This document shows positions 9,438 through 17,699 of a stretch of 64,000 nt of DNA, piece by piece. Source of the DNA: Neptuniibacter sp. 1_MG-2023 (GTDB lineage Bacteria; Pseudomonadota; Gammaproteobacteria; Pseudomonadales; Balneatricaceae). The position numbers and the translations under genes were made by a program. Each line of letters begins with the position of its first letter. Positions within the stretch are counted from its first letter, which is position 1. The notes below the pieces were generated by a model that worked only from the letters and a program-made list of their open reading frames with translations, did not search any database and had not been told where the DNA came from. The stretch is taken from positions 1-64,000 of the forward strand of contig NZ_JAUOQR010000007.1 of assembly GCF_030547185.1 (NCBI RefSeq). Reading direction: 5' to 3'.

Positions 9438-9878
9438 ATGAAGTTTATTACCACAGACAACAAAGTTAAATGTATTCGCGAAATAGCAGGGAAAGAGCAA
9501 CAGGTCGTCGATTTTGATATTGATGTAAACCAAGTCGCTCCCCATGTAGCAGCGCTCTTATCCACACATGAAATTAGTGAGCTCGAAGCATGGCTCACCG
9601 CAAGAGGCACACTGCAAGAACATTTAGCAGAAATCCCTAACGAAGAAAATATTATCAATATTTTGCCTGAGCTAATGCATGAAGCAACACAAGCGCTAAA
9701 AGAGCTAGGCTATATTGATAAACAGGTCAAAAAAGAGCTTAAACTACGCTCTTCAGAACTCTCTACCTTATTAAAAAGCATAGATACCGTAGATGAAAGC
9801 CGCCCTAAAAAAACAAATACAGTCGGAAAATCTGAAAGCCTCAAAGAGAAGCTTGATGCCGTTAAAAAGCAGCTCTAA
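9438..9878 (+). CDS. Hypothetical soluble protein, partner of TPR gene
   Basis: A 146-residue protein rich in charged residues and helix-formers, with no signal peptide or membrane segment. It contains no motif I recognise, and its C-terminus is lysine-rich. A strong ribosome site GAAGGGA precedes the ATG, only 12 bp after the TPR gene. It ends exactly where the convergent DUF3095 gene ends, with no base between the stop codons. Confidence 0.65.
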   Translation: MKFITTDNKVKCIREIAGKEQQVVDFDIDVNQVAPHVAALLSTHEISELEAWLTARGTLQEHLAEIPNEENIINILPELMHEATQALKELGYIDKQVKKELKLRSSELSTLLKSIDTVDESRPKKTNTVGKSESLKEKLDAVKKQL

Positions 9879-11027
9879 TCACTGTTGAGCCGCCAAAAGC
9901 TGATTTTTCAGGCCGATGGCTGCCATCGCATAACCCCCGTCCGAACCATCAATAAAGTGTAAATGCTCACCGTCGGCGATACTCTCAACATGACAAGTCA
10001 TTTGAGCGGCGTCAGATGCACTGACTCCAAAAAAAAGCTGCTGCTGCTCATATTCTGATTCCAAATAAGCAACCAGCGCTCTGTGCTCCCGTTCCGAGCA
10101 ATTAATCACCATTCTTAAGGTGTCATCATATTTATGAAAATCGCAATGGGTGGAGATCTTTTCCATATAGTTTTTTAATTGAGGAAAATATTTATACAGC
10201 CCAAAACGGAATAATGGGACCGTAATAAACACTTCACCCATTGCAGCAAAAAAGGCTTTGCTCGGTTTAATCTCGGCAATACTTAGTTGGCGTTTAAAGT
10301 TCTTAAAAAACGACTCATAACTCGCCTGTTGCATATTGATTGGGTTAAGACAGGATAATGAGGTCCCTAGCAGGCTCTCAAACTTTGCAATTGCCCTTTT
10401 AACGGCTTGTTCATCATCGAGCTGCATAGGCTGAACTAAAATCGACAAAGTCACCCCTGTCGACGATGGGATCGGTTTCCAGCGACAAGACAAGCCAGCA
10501 AATATTTTTTCTTTAGAAAAACAGCATTTTGGAGCCACTCGATACTCAGAGGAGGACTTCACTAAAGACTCAGCTAAACTAACCCCGCCGCCCTTAAACA
10601 TAGCTTGCGGAGGGCTCTCACCTGATAAATATTTAGCAACCTTTACATCTCGACCCATTGCACGAACAGCACTAACAGGCACAAGCCCTGCATGCAGGTC
10701 AAAGTCAAAACTCTCTTTAGTGTAAAAGCTCAAAGATTGAAGTACTTCCTGCGCAACTCCATACATACTTTTTTTAATTAAAATCGTTGCCCCGTCACCA
10801 CCAAACATAAATGGTAGATCACGGCTAATAAGATTCAAATGGGAGGTAATAGCCGCCGCGCCAACAAAATTAACATCCCTATAGCGCCCCGCCTTAATAG
10901 CTTCAGTCGAAGCTCGCACATCAATAACAGAGATAAACCAATCATCAGGTATAGATTGATAGTGACGATTATCAACAATCTGAGCCGTATCAGAAAAACC
11001 TTCTAGCTCGTGGTAAAAATTATCCAT
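9879..11027 (-). CDS. DUF3095 family protein, cyclase-like
   Basis: A 382-residue protein matching the DUF3095 family. The N-terminal half looks like a class III nucleotide cyclase: ISVIDVRASTEAI (Asp36) and FMFGGDGATILI (GGDG at 76-79) supply the two metal-binding aspartates. The second half is specific to the family. The reaction is unproven. It is 8 bp downstream of a diguanylate cyclase gene on the same strand and almost certainly co-transcribed with it, which hints at a second nucleotide signal or a regulator of that cyclase (inference). Confidence 0.75.
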   Translation of the reverse strand: MDNFYHELEGFSDTAQIVDNRHYQSIPDDWFISVIDVRASTEAIKAGRYRDVNFVGAAAITSHLNLISRDLPFMFGGDGATILIKKSMYGVAQEVLQSLSFYTKESFDFDLHAGLVPVSAVRAMGRDVKVAKYLSGESPPQAMFKGGGVSLAESLVKSSSEYRVAPKCCFSKEKIFAGLSCRWKPIPSSTGVTLSILVQPMQLDDEQAVKRAIAKFESLLGTSLSCLNPINMQQASYESFFKNFKRQLSIAEIKPSKAFFAAMGEVFITVPLFRFGLYKYFPQLKNYMEKISTHCDFHKYDDTLRMVINCSEREHRALVAYLESEYEQQQLFFGVSASDAAQMTCHVESIADGEHLHFIDGSDGGYAMAAIGLKNQLLAAQQ

Positions 11028-11035
11028 AAATACTC

Positions 11036-12493
11036 TTATTGCAACCCATTATTGACACTCAAAAACGCTACAGAATAATAGGTTTGGTTTTTACCTAAGC
11101 TCTTAGCCTGATACATAGCCGCATCAGCAACCTTCAAGGCAGATTCTAAATCTATCTTTTTCTCAATTAAACAAGCACCTATAGACACAGTTACCGGACC
11201 ATGTAAATCAGTCCAAGAATTAATATCTAAACCTCGAATTGTTGAGGTGATTTTATTACAAACCTCTTCAACCCCTTGTTTCGATGTATCGGTAATGAGA
11301 ACACAAAACTCCTCCCCACCAAACCGACAAACTAAATCGAACTCTCGTAAAACGGCAGACAGGGTATTTGAAACAGCAATCAGTACTTGATCCCCTACAT
11401 CATGGCCAGCAGTATCATTAATGATTTTGAAATCATCTATATCAATCATCAATACAGCTACAGCACTACCCGAACGATGCGCTCTTCTCAACTCCTTCAT
11501 GCCCAAATAAAAAAACTGACGGCGATTATACAAACCGGTCAAAGGATCTGTATTAGCGGCTAAAATTAACTTTTCAGTCACTTCCCGTCGAGCGGCGTCA
11601 ATTTTTTCTTGAACATAAGCTGAGATGCCAATCATTAACACAAGAAACCATGTCACAAATATAACAAACATCGCTATATAAGAAGAATTCAGCTCATTAG
11701 ATAATGAGACAAAAAACAAACCAACAGAGAACGGTAGTAACATCCCACTGATTGATTGATAGCGAGCGATACGCCCACCTAAATAAGGACTTAAAATCGC
11801 TTTTAAACCACCATAGTTTGAGGTTCTCGCTAACACAGCCCAACCCAATAGAAAGCCAATTATCGCCGTATATAAAGACATATGGCTATAGAATGTTTCC
11901 AGCCCATAAGCATATCCAATAAAGGAAATACATGGGATAGAGATTGCCAAGTAAGCTATTAGCTGCTGAACATTCTGTCTCCCATATATATCAGCCAGCA
12001 CCGCGCAGCTGATCATCAAGAGCATAATTGCAGTATTAACACTTAAGTAATTAACAAAAACAAAGCCATTAGAATCAAACACCTCTTGCTCAAAAATAAT
12101 ATTAGGCGGCATAAGGTCTGTATTAAAGACATAGTCAATAATGGCCATAAGGACGATAATTCCACAGACTATTACAACTACTTTTTTAGTGGAATTAATA
12201 ATGGGTCGATGGTTCGGCAAGAAAATGGAGATACCAAGAGATAAAGATAATAACGCGGTGACAGGGTGCGTAGCGGGCTCCTGCATTATAGGTCGATATA
12301 AAAACTCAACATCCATCCAATAACCATATAAAACAACTATAGAGAGAATAGCCGCAAGGGCCGAAATCTGGAAGGAGATCAGATAAAAGACGCTAGGTAA
12401 GCTCCAAACTTTAGACGTTAAGTCTTCTTGTTCAATACTGGCTGTTAACTTTTCAAGCTCATAAGCTATATTAGGTACATTCTTTTTCGCCAC
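11036..12493 (-). CDS. Membrane diguanylate cyclase (GGEEF)
   Basis: A 485-residue protein with about eight hydrophobic helices between residues 33 and 293 (MASE-like sensor, family not identified) and a C-terminal GGDEF domain. The active loop is FGGEEF (392-396). An inhibitory I-site R383xxD386 lies five residues upstream, so it should make c-di-GMP with product inhibition. DIDDFKIINDTAGHDVGD is the metal/nucleotide region. It is the first gene of a two-gene operon with the DUF3095 gene and divergent from the histidine kinase at 12860. Confidence 0.9.
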   Translation of the reverse strand: MAKKNVPNIAYELEKLTASIEQEDLTSKVWSLPSVFYLISFQISALAAILSIVVLYGYWMDVEFLYRPIMQEPATHPVTALLSLSLGISIFLPNHRPIINSTKKVVVIVCGIIVLMAIIDYVFNTDLMPPNIIFEQEVFDSNGFVFVNYLSVNTAIMLLMISCAVLADIYGRQNVQQLIAYLAISIPCISFIGYAYGLETFYSHMSLYTAIIGFLLGWAVLARTSNYGGLKAILSPYLGGRIARYQSISGMLLPFSVGLFFVSLSNELNSSYIAMFVIFVTWFLVLMIGISAYVQEKIDAARREVTEKLILAANTDPLTGLYNRRQFFYLGMKELRRAHRSGSAVAVLMIDIDDFKIINDTAGHDVGDQVLIAVSNTLSAVLREFDLVCRFGGEEFCVLITDTSKQGVEEVCNKITSTIRGLDINSWTDLHGPVTVSIGACLIEKKIDLESALKVADAAMYQAKSLGKNQTYYSVAFLSVNNGLQ

Positions 12494-12859
12494 CGATTTA
12501 ATCCATTAAGTGAGTGAAGATGGATTGCTGTCTTATAATTTTTTGAGCACTTGCACAATAAAACCTAGTTCAACTTAAGGTATTCCTCAAGCATTCAACT
12601 TGAAATATTATTCCGCACAATTTGATCCCTGCTGACACAACATTCTGGACTCTGAAGATAAGTTAAAAATAGTCTATTAATTCAACCACCTTTGATCAAA
12701 GTCCCTCTTCCCCCCCACACAGTCCATAACCAATAAAAAAACAGATCGTAATAAAAAATTCTAAAACGCTCGACCTAGCGTAAAAACGTTCGGTTTATTT
12801 GGCATATAAACTGCTAATTAGATAGTAGAGAGATATACGCGGTTTGAGGTCTAGTCGGT
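12494..12859. other. Divergent promoter region between diguanylate cyclase and histidine kinase genes
   Basis: No gene seen. A perfect 12-bp palindrome CTTTGATCAAAG (12690-12701) and a smaller dyad ACGCT/AGCGT (12766-12781) are the only structured sites. Either could be a response-regulator operator, but nothing in the sequence proves it. Confidence 0.4.
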
Positions 12860-14188
12860 ATGAGTTTACGCAACCAAATAAATATAAGAGTACTGAGCAT
12901 TGTACTTATTGTCTTAATAGCGGGTGGTGCCATTGCTATCTGGAAGGCAAAGAGTTCTGTCGAGGACGAAGTAAGTTCATCCTTCCAGCTCGTCAAATCT
13001 ATGCTGGATTTCCAACTCAAACGTGAACGCTTATTAGCAGCACCAGACAGTGAATCCTCATGGTTGGAATACCTGTCTTCCATAAAAGAAACTCGCCATA
13101 TAAAAGTCGTAATCTATTCTAATAACAAGGTAGAAACAGGCTCAGCAGCAGATCATTTGAATGAAGAGAAAAATACGCCTCCAGCTTGGTTTGTTTACGC
13201 TGTAAGCCTTGATTTTCCTGTACTTGAGTATCGTATCAATTTCCGAAATGACACTTCAAAAAGCATACTTATCACAACAGACCCTAGCGATGAGATAAAT
13301 GAAGCTTGGAGTGAATTCCTAACCCTATTCTGGTCAATAATCGCTATTCTAACCGTCTTATTTATGGCCATTAATATCCTCTTTAACTCAATGTTAAACG
13401 CTGTACTCAGCATACTTAATCGCTTAAAAGCGATTTCATCGGGAGAATATGGCACCCCCCTAGCTAAACACCACATCCTTGAATTTGACCTTATTTCACA
13501 AGAGATTAATGCCCTAACTCTAGCACTTGAACAATCAAAACAGACTAATAAGAAACTCACTAACCACAGTTTAAATATCCAAGAAAATGAAAGAAAAGCG
13601 ATGGCTCGTGAGCTCCATGATGAAATGGGCCAATCTTTAACCGCGATAAAAGCTATATCTGTTGCAACAAAACAGCAACAAAGTGACTCAACTGTAGCAT
13701 GTGAGACAATTATTAGTATTTGTGATCATCTATCGAGTATCGTGCGCTCAAGAATGTTGACCTTGCACCCTCTCTGTCTTGCAGAATTAGGGCTGAAAGA
13801 TACGCTAAAAAACCTAGTGCAGGAGTGGGAACAAAATCACCTTAATACACGCGTCGAGCTTAGGTTTTCTGGTGAACCCGAACAGATAGACCATCAAGCA
13901 GCGATACATATATACCGCATCACCCAAGAGTGTCTAACAAATATTGCTAAACACGCCGGTGCGAGCCAAGTTAGCATACACTTAACCCTATCAGAAACAA
14001 ATGAAGTGTCACTGCTCATTAAAGATAATGGGTCTGGTCTTTTACAAAATGACAAATCAAAAGGGTTTGGCTTATTAGGTATTAAAGAAAGGGCTGAAAG
14101 CCAGGGAGGTAAGCTTAATATTATCTCAAACTTAGGCAAAGGCATGCTAATTGATGTATTGCTACCACTGTCTGGAGTTAAATCATGA
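12860..14188 (+). CDS. MoxY-like sensor histidine kinase (HisKA_3)
   Basis: A 442-residue membrane kinase. TM1 is at about 10-29, a periplasmic sensor at about 30-150 and TM2 at about 153-175, followed by a HAMP-like linker, an H-box of NarL/UhpB type with His253 in ARELHDEMGQSL, and a C-terminal ATPase domain (ITQECLTNIAKHAGA, FGLLGIKERAE). The sensor has PAWF (108-111) and TDPSDEINEAW, the marks of the LapD_MoxY_N fold. The stop overlaps the start of its response regulator (ATGA). The ligand is unknown. A second kinase of the same design is encoded convergently at 15490-16881. Confidence 0.9.
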   Translation: MSLRNQINIRVLSIVLIVLIAGGAIAIWKAKSSVEDEVSSSFQLVKSMLDFQLKRERLLAAPDSESSWLEYLSSIKETRHIKVVIYSNNKVETGSAADHLNEEKNTPPAWFVYAVSLDFPVLEYRINFRNDTSKSILITTDPSDEINEAWSEFLTLFWSIIAILTVLFMAINILFNSMLNAVLSILNRLKAISSGEYGTPLAKHHILEFDLISQEINALTLALEQSKQTNKKLTNHSLNIQENERKAMARELHDEMGQSLTAIKAISVATKQQQSDSTVACETIISICDHLSSIVRSRMLTLHPLCLAELGLKDTLKNLVQEWEQNHLNTRVELRFSGEPEQIDHQAAIHIYRITQECLTNIAKHAGASQVSIHLTLSETNEVSLLIKDNGSGLLQNDKSKGFGLLGIKERAESQGGKLNIISNLGKGMLIDVLLPLSGVKS

Positions 14189-14841
14189 ATGGTAAAAAGC
14201 TTAATATTCTTCTTGTTGACGACCATGAGGTTGTTCAAGCGGGCTTTAAGATGCTCCTTAGCGCCTACGAACAGTTTAACCAGATCGATACAGCTAACAG
14301 TGGCGAGGAGGCGATCCAGCTATATAAAAAACTACAACCCGATATTGTAGTCATGGATATCTCCATGCCAGGAATTGGCGGCCTTGAAGCCATTCGTAAA
14401 ATAGTCAAAATATCGCCAGATGCAATGATTTTGGTTTATAGCATTCATGATAGCGCAATCTATACCGAACGCGCTCTACAAGCCGGTGCTCGTGGTTTTA
14501 TCAATAAGAATAGCGCCGCCAATTGCTTAGCTGAAGCCATACTCTCAGTAAGTGCAGGTAATATTTTCTTAGATAACACACAGCCAAAAGCTGAGCCTAG
14601 CGTACAAAAAGCCAAGGAAAGCCAAAACCCAAATACACCAGTAGAGCTTTTATCCCCTAAAGAGTTTGATGTGTTCTGCCTATTAGCAAAAGGCTTAAAT
14701 GGGCATGAGATATCAGAAAATATGTGCCTAGGCTATAAAACAATTGCTAATTACAGCACTCGAATTAAAAACAAACTCAATGCAAATACAACGGTAGAAC
14801 TCACACATATAGCGTTGGCAGCGGGTGTATTAAAAGTATAA
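14185..14841 (+). CDS. LuxR/NarL-family response regulator
   Basis: A 218-residue regulator with an N-terminal receiver domain (VDDHE, phospho-acceptor Asp58 in VVMDISMPG, lysine in FINKNSA) and a C-terminal LuxR-type helix-turn-helix (LSPKEFDVFCLLAKGLNGHE). The recognition helix LGYKTIANYSTRIKNKL departs somewhat from the usual pattern. It is translationally coupled to the kinase gene upstream by a 4-bp overlap, so the two form one two-component system. Target genes are unknown. Confidence 0.9.
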   Translation: MNGKKLNILLVDDHEVVQAGFKMLLSAYEQFNQIDTANSGEEAIQLYKKLQPDIVVMDISMPGIGGLEAIRKIVKISPDAMILVYSIHDSAIYTERALQAGARGFINKNSAANCLAEAILSVSAGNIFLDNTQPKAEPSVQKAKESQNPNTPVELLSPKEFDVFCLLAKGLNGHEISENMCLGYKTIANYSTRIKNKLNANTTVELTHIALAAGVLKV

Positions 14842-14852
14842 GCGTTTACTCA

Positions 14853-15503
14853 CTATAGATAATCAGAAACAGAAACGACTCTTGCCTGTAATGCCGCATG
14901 CATTAATTCAAGATCTGTTTTCACCTCAAGCTTACTTTTAATAATGTAATAGGCATTGGAAACTGTTTTAACGCTAATAGATAAGGTTTCGGCAATATCT
15001 GCCTTGGTTTTCCCTTCGACTAACATACGTAGAATCTCATACTCTCGGGTAGACAACTTATTCACTATCGCTGACTTACCATGCAAGCTGTCCATCGCTA
15101 TAGCTCTTGCTATATCTTCGCTAATCGCCAACCTTCCGTTTACAACATCCATTACCGCTTGAATCAGTTCTGCCGGCGCACTACTTTTCGTAATATAACC
15201 TTTAGCCCCCGCTTCAATTACTTTTTTCGCCATAGAGGGATTCTGGTGCATACTAAACACCAATACTTTAGCTTTAGGATCTAACTGACGAATTTGAATC
15301 AAGGTTGCTAACCCCCCTTTTCCTGGCAGGGACAGGTCAAGGATTAACAGGTCTGGTTTATGCTGACGGTAAAGCACATAAGCATCTTCACCACTTTCAG
15401 CTTCTGCAATAATATTTAAGCTTGGCTGTTTATTTAATAAAGAACGATAACCTTCACGCACAATTGCATGGTCATCTACCAATAGAATATTAATGAGTCC
15501 CAT
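14853..15503 (-). CDS. LuxR/NarL-family response regulator, second system
   Basis: A 216-residue regulator with a receiver domain (LLVDDHAIVREG, Asp56 in LILDLSLPG, Lys in YITKSSA) and a LuxR HTH (LSTREYEILRMLVEGKTKADIAETLS). I place the start at the ATG at 15503, where GAGG precedes it by 6 bp and the receiver fold begins. A longer frame to 15542 would read deep into the kinase gene. It overlaps the kinase gene by 14 bp. The stop codon is 11 bp from that of the opposing regulator, with no room for a terminator. Confidence 0.9.
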   Translation of the reverse strand: MGLINILLVDDHAIVREGYRSLLNKQPSLNIIAEAESGEDAYVLYRQHKPDLLILDLSLPGKGGLATLIQIRQLDPKAKVLVFSMHQNPSMAKKVIEAGAKGYITKSSAPAELIQAVMDVVNGRLAISEDIARAIAMDSLHGKSAIVNKLSTREYEILRMLVEGKTKADIAETLSISVKTVSNAYYIIKSKLEVKTDLELMHAALQARVVSVSDYL

Positions 15504-16881
15504 CAGCCACCTCATATTCCAACACAGGTACAATCGCTTCAACCTTCAAGCCACCAAGTGCAGAACGCGCAAAGTTAACCTCACCATTTAACGCATTAAC
15601 GCGCTCTTTGACACCTAATAAACCATTACCCGGCTTCAATAAAGTTTCGGCGCGGGTTAAATTCCCATTATCCTCGATCTGCAATAATAACTGCTCCCTC
15701 TCTGAATAAGGACAGCAAAGCAATACCTCAACGCGCGAGGCTGACGCATGCTTCACCACATTTGTCAGGCTTTCCTGTACGATTCTCAGTAGATTGACCG
15801 CTATAGCAGCGGGTATCTCATCACACCGTCCCTCAGTCACTAAATAGCAGTCCACCTCTTGATGCTTAGCGTTCCACTCATCAATCATAGAGCTGAGATT
15901 TTCCATCAACCCCAGTTCATCCAAATCCGCAGGGCGTAATTTAAACAGCAAGTTCTTAACCAATCCCATCATCTGTTGGGCAATCCCTGTGATTTGAGAC
16001 ACTTTAGGTAGAAGTGAGGGGCAATGATCCTTAGCCTCTCCCTCCATGTAATAAGCAATGGCTCTTAAACCAGTTAAGGACTGACCTAATTCGTCATGTA
16101 ACTCTCGGCAAAGATGCCGCCGTTCCTCCTCTTGCAGATGCAGCAACTTCATCGATAATTGCTTTCGTTCCTCAAAAGTTTCCTGCAATGTGGATGCCAT
16201 CGCATTAATACTTTGAGCAGTGTCCTGCCACTCTTTAACCCTAAAATCTGGTAACCGAACCGAGAGATCCCCCTCCTGTATTTTACCTAAAGCAGCGGTC
16301 GTCAAACGTACAGGCTTCAGTACCCACCCTAATGTAATATAAAGCAAGATACATAAGGTCATAACTGTAATAACGGACATCTCCATTAGGTTGTTCATAT
16401 CTCGCCACGCTCGGTGCAACATCACCAAAAAACTGGGCGTAACATTAATCCGACCTTTAACTTCCTCGTTAAACACCACATCACGTTGGCTGCCCTGCTC
16501 AGTCCCAAACTGATAAAGATAAAGGGTTTTAAACCACGCAGGCCAAATCTCCTCTGAAACATCCCCTTTGCATAAACTGCGTTCAAGCCGCCCCTCTGCC
16601 GTTTCATACTGAATGCAAAAACCTGAAATACTACTATTACTATTCTGCCAAAGAAAAAAATCGGGGAAGTCGGTAGGACCTTGCATAAGGTTATGTGCTT
16701 TTAAAAGCTGCCACTCCAACTGCTGTTTAACCGAGTTAGCAATTTGGGCGGCCTGATCTTGCGCCTCTTTGTTCGATTGGTACAAGGCTACAACCGCCGA
16801 TACACTCATCGCCACTGAACCGGTGAAGATAACGAGTAACATCAACAATGTATTGAGCTTAATCGGTCGCATAGTAAGCAC
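15490..16881 (-). CDS. MoxY-like sensor histidine kinase, second system
   Basis: A 463-residue kinase with TM1 at about 11-34, a periplasmic sensor at 35-165 and TM2 at about 168-188, followed by HAMP and HisKA_3 with His262 (CRELHDELGQSL) and a HATPase domain (IVQESLTNVVKHASA, GLLGVKERVNAL). PAWF (114-117) and HRAW (156-159) in the sensor mark the LapD_MoxY_N fold, as in the convergent kinase at 12860. It lacks the aspartate of the usual TDP motif (NVTPS instead). It likely phosphorylates the regulator encoded at 14853-15503. Confidence 0.9.
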   Translation of the reverse strand: MLTMRPIKLNTLLMLLVIFTGSVAMSVSAVVALYQSNKEAQDQAAQIANSVKQQLEWQLLKAHNLMQGPTDFPDFFLWQNSNSSISGFCIQYETAEGRLERSLCKGDVSEEIWPAWFKTLYLYQFGTEQGSQRDVVFNEEVKGRINVTPSFLVMLHRAWRDMNNLMEMSVITVMTLCILLYITLGWVLKPVRLTTAALGKIQEGDLSVRLPDFRVKEWQDTAQSINAMASTLQETFEERKQLSMKLLHLQEEERRHLCRELHDELGQSLTGLRAIAYYMEGEAKDHCPSLLPKVSQITGIAQQMMGLVKNLLFKLRPADLDELGLMENLSSMIDEWNAKHQEVDCYLVTEGRCDEIPAAIAVNLLRIVQESLTNVVKHASASRVEVLLCCPYSEREQLLLQIEDNGNLTRAETLLKPGNGLLGVKERVNALNGEVNFARSALGGLKVEAIVPVLEYEVADGTH

Positions 16882-17064
16882 TTTATGAGTTATTAAGAAT
16901 TCATTCTAAAAAAACCATCGACTTAATGTATCGGGCTATATACCCGACCCTCTTAGTCAATTTGGCTGTGACATGACAGCAAGATCCAAGCTAACGTACC
17001 ACCCACTGACCCCATGACAATGCTAAAGCTGAAGTCGTGGTTAACTATAATAAGAGGATAAGTC

Positions 17065-17493
17065 ATGAGCCCGCAATACATTGAAGATGTTGTTGAATGG
17101 AATCAATTTGGTGATTTAGAGCACTTCCGTTACTCAATTCTCCACATCGATGAAGAACAGCAGCGCGCAGAACTCCTATTTAAATTTGAACCCCATAAGC
17201 CGATCATTCTTCATCGTCATAATTCACTGAATAAATTGTTAGTCCTTAAAGGAGAACATCACATCTATGATGCTGATGGTACGCTGTCGGAGGTACGAGC
17301 AACAGGAAGCTACACTGTTGCACAACCATCCGATGCTCCTCATGCTGAATGTGGTGGTGACGGAGGCGCTATTATCTTGTTCAGTATTTTTGATAACACC
17401 GCTGGCGGCACTCTATACGACCTAATGGATCCAGAACAAAATATAGTAGGCACTCTATCTATGTCTGACTTAGTTGCCATTTATACCGCCTAA
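17065..17493 (+). CDS. Cupin-fold protein
   Basis: A 142-residue single-domain cupin with no signal peptide. The metal-site region is PIILHRHNSLNKLLVLKGEHHIYDADG (HRH plus the later EH), with SDAPHAEC in the second cupin motif. It resembles small cupins that sense or bind metal-liganded metabolites, and no specific role is recognised. AGAGGATAAG precedes the start. It is followed by a structured 200-bp gap and then modABC on the same strand, so a link with molybdate metabolism is possible but unproven. Confidence 0.75.
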   Translation: MSPQYIEDVVEWNQFGDLEHFRYSILHIDEEQQRAELLFKFEPHKPIILHRHNSLNKLLVLKGEHHIYDADGTLSEVRATGSYTVAQPSDAPHAECGGDGGAIILFSIFDNTAGGTLYDLMDPEQNIVGTLSMSDLVAIYTA

Positions 17494-17511
17494 CTCTCCC
17501 TTTAAAAGTAA

Positions 17512-17574
17512 GGTTTTTGGTATTGGGCGGCCCAAAAACGGTCGCCTCTTCTCTCTTACTAGCGACCAAAAACC
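17512..17574 (+). other. Mutually exclusive hairpins between cupin gene and modA
   Basis: GTTTTTGG (17513-17520) can pair with CCAAAAAC (17532-17539). Extended by one base (17512-17520) it can instead pair with CCAAAAACC (17566-17574). A third stem, GGTCGC (17540-17545)/GCGACC (17562-17567), is compatible only with the first option. There is no T run, so it is not an obvious terminator. Confidence 0.45.
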
Positions 17575-17614
17575 AACTAATAACAGACGCGCTCTCCCTA
17601 TCACTTTTGATCAT

Positions 17615-17638
17615 CTTATATATCCGCTACCATATAAC
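17615..17638. promoter_or_regulatory. ModE-like box upstream of modABC
   Basis: CTTATAT (17615-17621) and ATATAAC (17632-17638) flank CCGCTACC and resemble the Escherichia coli modA operator, which has TTATAT and ATAAC around GTCGCCTAC. It lies 61 bp upstream of modA, where ModE-molybdate would repress. No modE gene is in the window. Confidence 0.55.
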
Positions 17639-17699
17639 CAAAACCACCACTCATTATTAAATTCACTTATAAGTAAATAGTGAATTACGGAGAAAATCG

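Noticed and set aside
17474-17680. 68-codon ORF after the cupin gene
   Set aside because: Shifted frame over non-coding DNA with hairpins, proline/asparagine-rich low-quality sequence, no ribosome site.
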